NCBI GenBank assembly: GCA_910577925.1
Contig: CAJTOI010000006.1
Location: 116,221 to 180,220 of the forward strand
DNA: 64,000 bases
Origin: an uncultured Roseburia sp.
Lineage (GTDB): Bacteria; Bacillota; Clostridia; Lachnospirales; Lachnospiraceae
Direction of reading: 5' to 3'
Of this stretch, positions 16,700 through 25,421 are shown one piece after another. The notes under the pieces were generated by a model. It did no database searches, was not told the DNA's origin, and worked only from the letters and a program-made list of their open reading frames with translations. A program made the translations under genes and the position numbers. Position 1 is the first letter of the stretch. Every line of letters starts with the position of its first letter.

Positions 16700-18592
16700 T
16701 CACGCCTGCGCTTTAAAATTGCGGCGCGTAAAGTCCTGCTTTATCATCGCGCGCTCCCACAGATACGGTTGGATCCGGTTCCAGATATCCGCCGCCTCAT
16801 GAAGCGTGCCGTCGCCGCCGCTTAAAAACCGCTGCAGATCCTGCCGCACCTTCTTTGGGTCGTCAACCAGCTCACAGGCCGCAAATTCCGCGCTCGCCGC
16901 CGTGTCCTCAAAAAACTGCCGGTACGGCCCGCGCATCCAGTCCGCGAGCGGCGCGTTAAAGCCGAGCTTTGTCCTGCGGTAGCAGACCTCGTCCGGCATA
17001 AACGGCGCACAGGCGTCCCGCACGATCGATTTTGACCAGCCCCCGTGAAGCTTCGAGCGCCAGCCCAGAGAAAACGCCAGCTGCACGATGCGGTAATCCA
17101 GAAACGGCATCCGGATCTCAATGCCGGAAGCCATGCTGTCCCTGTCGTAATTGCGCAGAAGCGTCGGCAGAATCGTCTCGTGCGTCGAGACGAACAGCGC
17201 CTTATTCAGATTGTCGAGCCGGTTCCAGTTCGGATGAGACGCGTAGGCGCTGCGCACGTCCGCCCTCCCGAGCAGCTTTTTCGCCCGGTACCGAAACATA
17301 TAATCCCGGTACAGCCGGTTTCTCTGCCGCTTAAATTCCGCGCTTTCGACCGGAATCCCCTCCTCGGAATTCTGGTTCAGATAAGCCGTCGTGATCATGT
17401 CGATTTCCGCCTTATTCGACGCGTCGGGATACGCCTTTACAACGTCAAACCCGTAGCCCGCAAACAGCTCGTCGGCCGCGTGCCCGTCGAGTGAAACCGT
17501 CGTGCCGTCCAGCCGTTCGCTGCGGTAGAGCTGCATCATCGGAACCTGCGGATTCCCCCAGAGCTCCTCAAAGCAGTACAGCTGCTGCAGAAAATCATTC
17601 TCCGAGACCGCGGTGTCCACATTCAAAAACGTATGCGGAATCCCGAGGTAATCCGTGACGGCTTTCGCGTACTTCGTCTCGTCAAGCTCCGTCCCCGGGA
17701 AGCATGCCACATAGGCATGCTGCCAGTCTTTATTTGCGCGCTCGTCGGCGACGTTCCCCGAGATATGGGACATACCGCAGATCGTCGCGGACGAGTCGAG
17801 ACCGCCGCTTAAGCCCGTGCCCAGCCTCACATCGCTTCTCATGCGCAGTTTCACCGCATCCAGAAACAGTTCTCTGAACTGTTCCACCTGCTCCCCGTAA
17901 GACTCCGGCACCGTCACCAGATGGTCGAGCGTGTTCCAGTAGCGCTCGATTTTTAATGTCCCGTTCTTATACCACGCGTTATGCCCTGCGGGGAAACGCC
18001 AAATCCCGCGGATCAGGCATTCTTTCTGATTTTCATAGTGGTTGTCCGCAAAATAGCGGTCAAACATGGCCTTGTTAGGCTCTGCCGTATCAAGCAGCGG
18101 CATCAGCGCTTTCATCTCCGACGCAAATGCCATGCCGCCTCCCGGAAATTCGGTATAAAACAGCGGCTTTACGCCGAAACGATCACGCGAGAGAAACAGC
18201 CGCCCCAGCTTCGCGTCCCAGACGGCAAAGGTCCACATGCCGTTGAAGCGCTCGACGCATTTCTCTCCCCATTCCGCAAAAGCCGCCAATATTACCTCAG
18301 AGTCGCTCTCCCCCCGGAACGTATGTCCCTTTTTCCTAAGCTCCTCGCGTATCTCGATAAAATTATAGATCTCCCCGTTAAACGTCATCTCGTAGCGTCC
18401 GTCTGCATAGGACATCGGCTGGCTCCCGGCTCCGGACAGATCCAAGATCGAAAGCCTGCGGTGGCCGAGCGTCACGCCGCCCTCCTGCCAGAGCCCGCTG
18501 CCGTCCGGCCCGCGGTGATACATCGTATCGAGACATTTTATCGCCAGTTCGCGGTCTATTTTTTTCTCAACCACACCGTAAATTCCGCACAT
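16700..18592 (-). CDS. asnB: Asparagine synthase (glutamine-hydrolysing)-type amidotransferase
   Basis: The 630-residue protein has an N-terminal class II glutaminase domain with the nucleophile Cys2 (MCGIYG), then HRGPDGSG and the RLSILDLSGAG segment. The synthetase domain has the ATP pyrophosphatase loop GLSGGLDSSA near residues 260-270. It uses glutamine ammonia to amidate a carboxylate through an acyl-AMP. Its place inside a polysaccharide operon with ugd nearby suggests amidation of a sugar acid or an attached group, as proposed for WbpS/AsnB-like proteins, rather than free asparagine supply. That role is an inference. Confidence 0.85.
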   Translation of the reverse strand: MCGIYGVVEKKIDRELAIKCLDTMYHRGPDGSGLWQEGGVTLGHRRLSILDLSGAGSQPMSYADGRYEMTFNGEIYNFIEIREELRKKGHTFRGESDSEVILAAFAEWGEKCVERFNGMWTFAVWDAKLGRLFLSRDRFGVKPLFYTEFPGGGMAFASEMKALMPLLDTAEPNKAMFDRYFADNHYENQKECLIRGIWRFPAGHNAWYKNGTLKIERYWNTLDHLVTVPESYGEQVEQFRELFLDAVKLRMRSDVRLGTGLSGGLDSSATICGMSHISGNVADERANKDWQHAYVACFPGTELDETKYAKAVTDYLGIPHTFLNVDTAVSENDFLQQLYCFEELWGNPQVPMMQLYRSERLDGTTVSLDGHAADELFAGYGFDVVKAYPDASNKAEIDMITTAYLNQNSEEGIPVESAEFKRQRNRLYRDYMFRYRAKKLLGRADVRSAYASHPNWNRLDNLNKALFVSTHETILPTLLRNYDRDSMASGIEIRMPFLDYRIVQLAFSLGWRSKLHGGWSKSIVRDACAPFMPDEVCYRRTKLGFNAPLADWMRGPYRQFFEDTAASAEFAACELVDDPKKVRQDLQRFLSGGDGTLHEAADIWNRIQPYLWERAMIKQDFTRRNFKAQA

Positions 18593-18616
18593 AGTTTCCC
18601 TCCACAGCCATACGGC

Positions 18617-19345
18617 TTACTTTTTGTGTATCAGATACAGATAGCGGGTATTGGTCACCAGATACCGCTTAAACAGCCGTTTCGGGTCCTGCGCCAGCCG
18701 GTACAGCCACTCGAGCGAAAGCTTCTGCATCCAGGCAGGCGCCCGCTTAATATTGCCCGCATGGTAGTCAAAACCGGCTCCGACGCCGATCATCACGCCG
18801 CCGACCCGGCCCTTATGCGCATACATCCAGTTCTCCTGCTTCGGCGCGCCCAGTCCCACCCAGATAATATCCGCTCCCGATTCGTTGATGGCATGCACCG
18901 CATCCGCATCCTCTTTTTCGCTTAGCGGGCGGAACGGCGGCGACACCATCCCCGCAATCTTAAGACCGGGATACTGACGCTCCAATTTTTCCCGGAGCAT
19001 CGCAAGCGTCTCCTCGGAGCTGCCGTAAAAATAGTGACTGAGTCCGTTGTCTCTTGCAAAGAGCGCGAGCATCAGATCCGGCCCGGTCACGCGCCTGGCC
19101 TCTGCGTACCCGTGCTTTCTGCTGTACACCGACAGCGGCTTGCCGTCCGGCAGCACGAATGCGGCCTCCTTCTGCACCGTGTGATAGTGCGCGTCGTCAT
19201 GCGCCGTCACGGTCGTGTGGACATTGCCGACACAGATATAGTTCCCGCGCAGCTCCCCGATATGCTCCTCGATAAGCGCCACCGTCTTTTTCATATCGGT
19301 GACAAGAATCTCTGTCCCCAAAATATTGCATGTCGTAAGTTCCAT
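18617..19345 (-). CDS. WecB/TagA/CpsF-family glycosyltransferase (GT26)
   Basis: The protein has about 242 residues, the usual family size. Typical segments are ICVGNVHTTVTAHDDAHYH, FVLPDGKPLSVYSRKHG and ADIIWVGLGAPKQENWMYAH. The family adds the second sugar, often a HexNAc or ManNAc, to undecaprenyl-PP-GlcNAc-type lipids on the inner face of the membrane. The ATG at 19345 is chosen because GAGGA is well placed and family similarity starts at MELTTCNILGTEI. The ATG at 19357, which overlaps the upstream stop as ATGA, is an alternative. No initiating phosphosugar transferase is in the window. Confidence 0.85.
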   Translation of the reverse strand: MELTTCNILGTEILVTDMKKTVALIEEHIGELRGNYICVGNVHTTVTAHDDAHYHTVQKEAAFVLPDGKPLSVYSRKHGYAEARRVTGPDLMLALFARDNGLSHYFYGSSEETLAMLREKLERQYPGLKIAGMVSPPFRPLSEKEDADAVHAINESGADIIWVGLGAPKQENWMYAHKGRVGGVMIGVGAGFDYHAGNIKRAPAWMQKLSLEWLYRLAQDPKRLFKRYLVTNTRYLYLIHKK

Positions 19346-19353
19346 ATGCTTCC

Positions 19354-20175
19354 TCATGATTTTGAAACGACCTCCAGCGGGATATCGCCGATGTAAGACG
19401 GCAGCAGACTGAACGTGCTGTTGTAGCTGCCGAGAATCTTTCTGCACTTTGAGAGCGCAAGCATCTCGACAAACGCGTCCTCAATCCCCTCCTTCGAATC
19501 CCGGTCGATAATCCCCTTCTCGTTAAAAATCAGCTTCTGTGCCGGAAAGGCGGCTTTTAACTCCTCCCTCACGCCGGCGTCATCCGTCGCCACGAAAAAT
19601 TCCGTCTTTTCATCCGCCGCAAGCTCCCGCTCCATCCGCTCAAGAAACAGCGACAGCGGACTGTTTGCGATCGCCTCGGTGTGGTCGGTGCGCCGCACAT
19701 GCACGCCGACGGAATGTTCCCCCAGCCGCGCAAACAGCGCTTCCCCCTTCGCCTCGATCTTCCTGCCGGGACGAAGAAAACGGTAGCTTCCCGCGCCAAG
19801 CGCACAGACCGGCCCGAACGTCTTAAAATAGACCGCCGGCTCTTTTTGGAGCGTTTCAAATAACCCCTCATAGCCCCGCCGCGCTTTGATGCGTTCCACG
19901 TCCTCGCACTCTAAAAACAGGCTCGCCTTTCCCCGCCATTTCTTTTTTTCACGGTCCCCGCGCAGCTGTGCGATCGGCTCCTTTTTCAGGCCGTTCTCGC
20001 TGATTTCGACCACCTCCATCGGCAGATCAAACAGCTCCGACGCCCGGATATTGCAGCCTGCCTCGCGCTTCCAGATGACGACAAGCCTGCGCCCGAGCCG
20101 TTCTGCGAGCGCATACGCGCTTGCCAGCCCCAGCAGACGATTTCCGAGTCCCGCACACGGTTCCACAATCAGCAT
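19354..20175 (-). CDS. Fucosyltransferase-superfamily-like glycosyltransferase
   Basis: The 273-residue protein begins MLIVEPCAGLGNRLLGLASA, a glycine-rich start like that of GT11/GT23/O-FucT enzymes. It carries GVHVRRTDH near the middle, the GDP-fucose-binding HxRRxD type motif of the NodZ/FUT8 group. The end (KCRKILGSYNSTFSLLP) also fits this superfamily. Cytosolic GDP-fucose from manC-gmd-fcl is the likely donor. The linkage cannot be predicted. It sits between the ABC flippase and the WecB-like gene. Confidence 0.65.
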   Translation of the reverse strand: MLIVEPCAGLGNRLLGLASAYALAERLGRRLVVIWKREAGCNIRASELFDLPMEVVEISENGLKKEPIAQLRGDREKKKWRGKASLFLECEDVERIKARRGYEGLFETLQKEPAVYFKTFGPVCALGAGSYRFLRPGRKIEAKGEALFARLGEHSVGVHVRRTDHTEAIANSPLSLFLERMERELAADEKTEFFVATDDAGVREELKAAFPAQKLIFNEKGIIDRDSKEGIEDAFVEMLALSKCRKILGSYNSTFSLLPSYIGDIPLEVVSKS

Positions 20176-20246
20176 CCCGTTTCCTCCCTGTCATACGCTT
20201 CCTCAAAGTTTCAGCATCACCCGGCCCCGCCGGCCCACGCCCGCTA

Positions 20247-21986
20247 TTACGCTTCCTGTTTCCGCCGCACCGCCCCGTTTTCCACCTGATAGACGATATC
20301 GCAGTTTTTAATCGTCGACAGCCGATGCGCGATAATCAGCATCGTCATCCGCCCCTGCAGGCTGTCGATGGCCTCCATCACCGCCTCCTCGGTCTCGGTG
20401 TCAAGCGCCGAGGTCGCCTCGTCAAGCACCAGCACCTCCGGTTTGCGGTAAAGCGCCCGCGCAATTCCGATTCGCTGGCGCTGCCCGCCGGAAAGCCGCA
20501 CGCCGGCTTCGCCTATCATCGTATCTAAGCCGTCATCCAGCGATTTTACAAAATCATCCAGCTGCGCCTGGCGCAGCGCGTCCCAGACCGCCGCATCGTC
20601 AATGCCCTCGGCCTGACCGAACGCAATATTGTTTCGGATGGTATCGTCAAGCATATAAATCGTCTGCGGAATATAACCGATTTTGTCATGCCAGCCCCGG
20701 TAGGATTCTGCGATATCCGTTCCGTCCACGGCAATCCGGCCCTCCTGCGGCTTTAACACGCCCAGAATCAGGTCCACCATCGTGGTCTTTCCCGCGCCGG
20801 ACGGACCGATAAAAGCCGCGGAAGCATTCTTCGGAATCGTCACATTGATATCGGAGAGCACCGGCTCCTCCGTGTCCGGGTAGGAAAAGGTCAGATGCTC
20901 CACCGCAATCTCCCGCTCGAGCGAAACCTCTCTGTAATCCCCGCTCTCGATATCCGCAAGCTCCATGTCGCGGATCGCCGCATACTGCTCTCCGATCTTG
21001 CGGATCACCACACCGTTGTGGATGATGGACGCCAGATACTCGGACATCTTGTTCGCGGAGGGAAGCAGGTAAAATGCCGCCGCAGCAAATACCGCAAGCG
21101 TTCCGACAAACTCTCCCGGGTCCGTAGCCGTCGTGCTGATCCGCACGATAATCGCGGCCATCAGCCCGACGATGCACAGTGCCTCCATCACCGGTTTCGG
21201 CACCGAGCTCAAAAAGGAATTCTGTTTAATCACATAGGTATATTTTCCGTTCTGCCGAATGAATTCATTCTCAAAATAGGCTTCGCGGTTGGCAATCTTG
21301 ATCTCCTTGATGCCGCCGAACGCCTGCTGCATGCACTGGAGAATCTTCGCGTTGTAAATTCTGCGATCCTCGCCGAAGCCCGACAAAATCCTGCGCAGTT
21401 TTTTCATAAAGAGAAACACCATGATTCCCATCGCGACCGCGACAAAAAAGGTAATCAGCGGGTCCTTCACCACCAGAAAGACGACCATGACGCCGCTGAC
21501 GCAGACCTCCGACGCAAGCTGCAGCATATTCTGCACTGCCGCATAAAACATTTCCGGGTCCGTGTTGATATCGCGCATCAGCTCCGCGCTGTTGTGATTC
21601 AGAAAGAAGGTGTATTCCTGTCTGATATAATATTTCATCATGCGGTCCTGCATTTCCTGCTTTCCGTAGTAGGCAAAGCAGTAGAGCAGATTGTTCATGT
21701 AGATAATAAATCCGTTCTTTGCCACATACACAAACATAATCGCCACCGCAATCGCAATGACCAGCTGGCTGGTATCCGAAAACGAAAACAGGTCGTAAAA
21801 CCAGCGGACATACTCATTTGAAAGCAGCTGTTCGGGATTCATGACCGCCTGAATAAACGGAAGCAGCACGCCCACCCCAAGCAGACTGACCGCCGAGTTG
21901 ATTAAAATCATCACCGCCACATACAAAAGTCTGCGCTTTTGTTTTCTGTCAAATACCTTAAATACACTTTCGATCAAATCTTTCAT
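20247..21986 (-). CDS. ABC exporter (fused TMD-NBD), probable lipid-linked oligosaccharide flippase
   Basis: The protein has about 579 residues. Six membrane helices occupy the first ~320 residues. The nucleotide-binding domain has Walker A GPSGAGKTT, the signature LSGGQRQR, Walker B VLVLDEATSA and the H-loop histidine in IIAHRLSTI. Fused half-transporters in glycan loci commonly flip undecaprenyl-PP-linked oligosaccharide (PglK/Wzk type); drug or lipid export is the alternative. The ATG at 21986 is preceded by GAGGA and by family-typical sequence. A start at 22052 would overlap the upstream fucosyltransferase gene. Confidence 0.82.
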   Translation of the reverse strand: MKDLIESVFKVFDRKQKRRLLYVAVMILINSAVSLLGVGVLLPFIQAVMNPEQLLSNEYVRWFYDLFSFSDTSQLVIAIAVAIMFVYVAKNGFIIYMNNLLYCFAYYGKQEMQDRMMKYYIRQEYTFFLNHNSAELMRDINTDPEMFYAAVQNMLQLASEVCVSGVMVVFLVVKDPLITFFVAVAMGIMVFLFMKKLRRILSGFGEDRRIYNAKILQCMQQAFGGIKEIKIANREAYFENEFIRQNGKYTYVIKQNSFLSSVPKPVMEALCIVGLMAAIIVRISTTATDPGEFVGTLAVFAAAAFYLLPSANKMSEYLASIIHNGVVIRKIGEQYAAIRDMELADIESGDYREVSLEREIAVEHLTFSYPDTEEPVLSDINVTIPKNASAAFIGPSGAGKTTMVDLILGVLKPQEGRIAVDGTDIAESYRGWHDKIGYIPQTIYMLDDTIRNNIAFGQAEGIDDAAVWDALRQAQLDDFVKSLDDGLDTMIGEAGVRLSGGQRQRIGIARALYRKPEVLVLDEATSALDTETEEAVMEAIDSLQGRMTMLIIAHRLSTIKNCDIVYQVENGAVRRKQEA

Positions 21987-22036
21987 ATTTTTCCTCATTT
22001 CTCTGCTGTTTCTGCGTCCGCTCCGAAAACCGTGCG

Positions 22037-22882
22037 TCAGCAAATCAGCCATCCCTTCCGCCTCATCCGCTCACTTAAAATGTCGTCCGGCATAATCACA
22101 AGTGCGTCCGGATTCCGATTCAGGTAGGCCGCCCAGGTAGAAAACGTACTGTTCGATAAAATCTGATTCCGGCATGACGCCATCAGGAAAAACTCATCCG
22201 CATCGGAGAAATCTCCGAGTTCCGACACATAGGTCATCCGGTGCGCCTTATCCAGCTTTTCGAGCGCTTCTGCGGCACGCATTCTGTCATTCGTAAAAAT
22301 AATGTACGAAACCCCCGGCCGCTCCTGTTCCATCCGCGCGACGGCACGCAAAAAGTACGCGCCCGACGGCCCTCCGATATCACCGCCGCGGATGTGCACC
22401 GCACAGGTTTCCTCCGCGGCAAATTGCTCCCGCAGCTTCACGACGCGGCCGCTCTGCGCATAGGCCGGCGTCATCATCTCCCGGATTTCGTCCAGGTATT
22501 CCTCAAAATAAGCCAGATGCTGCCAGTATCCCAGCAGATACTTGTCGCGCACTCCCTTTTTCTCAAAGACACGCGGATCGATGTCGTTGACATCGTACCG
22601 CCCGCCCCGGTTTAAAAATACTTCGCGCTCCTTTATCACCCGGTATCTGAGGTTCCGCCGCAGACGCTTAAACAGCTTTTCGACGCCGTTCCGGTTCGGG
22701 AAGGACTCGCGCGCGTCGTATTTCAGATTGAATTTGTCCAGCTCGAAATCCCGGAGCGTAGAATTGTCACACTCCGAGGTATCCAGCATCAGGGTATCGT
22801 TGTCACGGCGGGCCGCGGCATAGCCGCACGCATAATTAAACAGCTGATTGCCCATGCCGTCTCCGATTTTTACTGCCACCAT
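22037..22882 (-). CDS. Alpha-1,2-fucosyltransferase (GT11)
   Basis: The 281-residue cytosolic enzyme has the GT11 start GDGMGNQLFNYACGYAAARR and the motif CAVHIRGGDI, followed by SYIIFTND and LMASCRNQILSNSTFSTWAA. These are the conserved blocks of WbsJ/FutC-type alpha-1,2-fucosyltransferases. It would transfer fucose from GDP-fucose to the growing repeat unit, which links it to gmd and fcl in the same locus. GGGAGAG precedes the ATG at 22882. The acceptor sugar is unknown. Confidence 0.86.
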   Translation of the reverse strand: MVAVKIGDGMGNQLFNYACGYAAARRDNDTLMLDTSECDNSTLRDFELDKFNLKYDARESFPNRNGVEKLFKRLRRNLRYRVIKEREVFLNRGGRYDVNDIDPRVFEKKGVRDKYLLGYWQHLAYFEEYLDEIREMMTPAYAQSGRVVKLREQFAAEETCAVHIRGGDIGGPSGAYFLRAVARMEQERPGVSYIIFTNDRMRAAEALEKLDKAHRMTYVSELGDFSDADEFFLMASCRNQILSNSTFSTWAAYLNRNPDALVIMPDDILSERMRRKGWLIC

Positions 22883-22958
22883 TTCGGCTCTCTCCCATCT
22901 TTCCTTTCATTGCGCCACAGACGGCGCAGACCTCTCACTCCGTCCCCGAAATACGGTC

Positions 22959-24737
22959 TCATGATTCCTCGTCCGGGATATAGACGCTGTACTCCGCGGT
23001 CTGATACGCCAGTTTGTAGGGATGCTCCTCGATAAACGCCGATACCAGCGCCACCTTCGGATGCCCCTGCTCCACGGCCGTCTTACACATCACCACAATC
23101 GGATAGTCGGTAACCTCCGCAAGCTGCTGTTCTATCTTCTCATAGGTGATAAACTCCGTCTCAATCCAGCCGCCGCAGCCCTCGTTGTAAGGCGGCATAC
23201 CGGACAGATAATTCAGAATCGGCGCAGCGCCGCCCACGATCAGCCTGCGCTCCCCGTCGTCATACTGCCGCAGATGCGCCGTGATATCCTCAAGCTCATC
23301 CACCACCGCAGCCTCATAGCTCATAAAGCGCAGTTCTTCGATGGAAAACGCTTTGACCTCGTCCCCCGCCGCATAGCGCGCTCTTGTCAGATACAGGCTC
23401 TGCCATGCGGTCAGTCCGACACACCACACAATCGCAAACAGCGTCAGCTGTACACCCACGTCCGGCAGCCGCGCCGTCCCGTCGGCCGCGGCATTGCCCG
23501 CCGCTCCCGTCACCGGTTTCCCGCCGGCAAAAAATTCGGATTTCCGCAGCGCGTCCCCGACAAAGATTGCGATAAACGGAAGCGCGAAGAAAATCTCGTT
23601 GCAGATATGCGGGATTCCGGTGTTTGATCCGATCGGCATCAGCACCGTAAGCACTCCCGCGCACAGCGCGAGATTTTTAAATTCCTGCGGATACGTTTCG
23701 CTCCGCAAAATCAGGATCACGCACACATAAATCAGCGCGACCACGACGGCCAGCGCATTCAGATAGTCAAACACAACCCCGTAGAGGATCGAAAAGCCCA
23801 TGACGCGGTCAAGCCCGAACAGCTTTCCGGCAAGCAGTAGCACGACGGCCGCAGGAACCGCGCACCGCAGCGCCCGCTCCGCCCTCGGAAGCTTCTTTGC
23901 GGCAAATGCGACCGCCGCAAGCGCCGCAAGCAGCAGCAGTCCGCGCAGCGCCCCCTTCACATTCGCCGTCACCATATTTCCGATCGTGTGCCCGTCCTTG
24001 GAATTTCCGGCATACAGAAACATCTCGACGAGCATCTCGCCGTATTTCTCAAAGCCGCAGGCGCCCGCGATCAGCGCCGCCGCAAAGGCAAGTCCGGCCG
24101 CAAAGCCGATCACGCACCAGAGAATCTGCCGCCAAAAATACGCGCCGTTTTTCTTTTGATACAGGTCATAGAAAAGCACCGCAAACACGCCGAACTGCAG
24201 CAGCGAAGAAATCTTGCACAGACATGCCATCACCATAAAAAAGACAGAGAGCGCAAGCATCCACGGCTTTTCGTCATTGACCGCAAGAATCAGAAAATAC
24301 AGAGCCGTCAGCGCCATGACCGCCACGCCCGTCGCATAGATAAAATAGTGGAAATTACATTTTGCAAACAGCACCGCGAGCGCGAGCGCCGGCAGCACCA
24401 GACAGTCATTGCGGTATTTCCGGTAAATATGGTAGCTCAGATAACACATATAATACACCGCAAGTACCCAGATAATCTCGGTCCCCAGATACGTCGGGAT
24501 ATGCAGCCAGTCAAACACCACAAAAAAAGCCGCTCCGATCACCTCTGTCAAAAGAATCGGCAGATACACGCTGCCGATGTCCTCAAAGCAGAAGCGGTAC
24601 TGATTAATGCTGAGTCCCACATCGCTGACATCCACGCCGTACAGCAGGCCGGACAGCGGGAAAACCGGAATCAGCGCAATCACCGCAATCCATATCCATT
24701 TATAGTTCCCTGTCATCCATCGTTTTGCCTGTTCCAT
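22959..24737 (-). CDS. Polytopic membrane protein, probable GT-C-type transferase
   Basis: The protein has about 592 residues with around twelve helices and a C-terminal soluble domain (GVDVSDVGLSINQYRFCFED near the N-terminus, PYNEGCGGWIETEF near the end). The acidic VDVSD motif in the first outside loop resembles the catalytic Asp of GT-C enzymes. It lies immediately downstream of two EamA-like half-transporters and a GtrB/ArnC-like synthase, the same order of functions as ArnC-ArnEF-ArnT. I therefore infer transfer of a lipid-phosphate-linked sugar outside the membrane. GAGGTG precedes the ATG at 24737. Confidence 0.6.
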   Translation of the reverse strand: MEQAKRWMTGNYKWIWIAVIALIPVFPLSGLLYGVDVSDVGLSINQYRFCFEDIGSVYLPILLTEVIGAAFFVVFDWLHIPTYLGTEIIWVLAVYYMCYLSYHIYRKYRNDCLVLPALALAVLFAKCNFHYFIYATGVAVMALTALYFLILAVNDEKPWMLALSVFFMVMACLCKISSLLQFGVFAVLFYDLYQKKNGAYFWRQILWCVIGFAAGLAFAAALIAGACGFEKYGEMLVEMFLYAGNSKDGHTIGNMVTANVKGALRGLLLLAALAAVAFAAKKLPRAERALRCAVPAAVVLLLAGKLFGLDRVMGFSILYGVVFDYLNALAVVVALIYVCVILILRSETYPQEFKNLALCAGVLTVLMPIGSNTGIPHICNEIFFALPFIAIFVGDALRKSEFFAGGKPVTGAAGNAAADGTARLPDVGVQLTLFAIVWCVGLTAWQSLYLTRARYAAGDEVKAFSIEELRFMSYEAAVVDELEDITAHLRQYDDGERRLIVGGAAPILNYLSGMPPYNEGCGGWIETEFITYEKIEQQLAEVTDYPIVVMCKTAVEQGHPKVALVSAFIEEHPYKLAYQTAEYSVYIPDEES

Positions 24738-24744
24738 AATCACC

Positions 24745-25071
24745 TCATGAGAATGCCACGCACACGGCGCCCGCAATAATACACGCGACGCCGATGATCT
24801 TCTTTTTCGAAATATGCTCCTTTAATACCAGAAAGGACAAAAGCATCGTCCAGATATAGGTCAGAGAACCCATCGGCATCACGACCGAATAATCCAGATA
24901 CCGCAGGATATAAATATTAAACAGCGCCGCAAGCACATAGAGAAACCCGCCGATATACAGATCCGCACACTTTAACATGCCAAGCACCCCGCCGCAGCCG
25001 GATGCCTTTTTAAAAAACAGGGAGGCCGTCGCGGCGATGGCCGCCATCACAATCATAAGCACATAAATCAT
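24745..25071 (-). CDS. EamA/SMR-like four-helix half-transporter (second of a pair)
   Basis: The 108-residue protein has four predicted helices. The ending LLSFLVLKEHISKKKIIGVA and a final helix is typical of EamA/SMR proteins such as ArnE/ArnF. The start overlaps the stop of the preceding gene as ATGA, so the two are translationally coupled and probably form a heterodimer. I infer flipping of the polyprenyl-phosphate sugar made by the GT2 enzyme at 25422-26357. Confidence 0.72.
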   Translation of the reverse strand: MIYVLMIVMAAIAATASLFFKKASGCGGVLGMLKCADLYIGGFLYVLAALFNIYILRYLDYSVVMPMGSLTYIWTMLLSFLVLKEHISKKKIIGVACIIAGAVCVAFS

Positions 25072-25412
25072 TCCTCGTCACCTCCGCTGATTAATACGAT
25101 TCCGGTCATAATGACGAGAACCCCGACAATTTTCCCCGCGGTGACGGCCTCGTCAAACACAATCGCTCCGAGCACGATGCTGATCACATAGTTGATGCTC
25201 TGCATCGGCTGCAGTACCGACAGTTTGCCGAATTTGTAGGCGATCAGCATAAACAGCGCCCCGAGTCCGTAAAAGCCGAATCCGCACAGCGCCGCGAAGA
25301 TCCCCTGCTCCGCCGACAGCTTCCACAGCAGCTGCCCCACACAGGCGCAGACGGCGGATGCCATCATAATCAATATTCCCTTTTTGTTCCTCGCAAATGA
25401 TTCTAACATCAT
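25068..25412 (-). CDS. EamA/SMR-like four-helix half-transporter (first of a pair)
   Basis: The 114-residue protein has four predicted helices, with the pattern LSVLQPMQSINYVISIVLGA and FDEAVTAGKIVGVLVIMTGI in the second half. It differs clearly from its partner at 24745-25071 but has the same topology, as expected for an ArnE/ArnF-like heterodimer. AGAGGA precedes the start codon; ATG at 25412 or 25409 are both possible. It lies 9 bp downstream of the GT2 gene. Confidence 0.72.
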   Translation of the reverse strand: MMLESFARNKKGILIMMASAVCACVGQLLWKLSAEQGIFAALCGFGFYGLGALFMLIAYKFGKLSVLQPMQSINYVISIVLGAIVFDEAVTAGKIVGVLVIMTGIVLISGGDEE

Positions 25413-25421
25413 CGATTCCTC

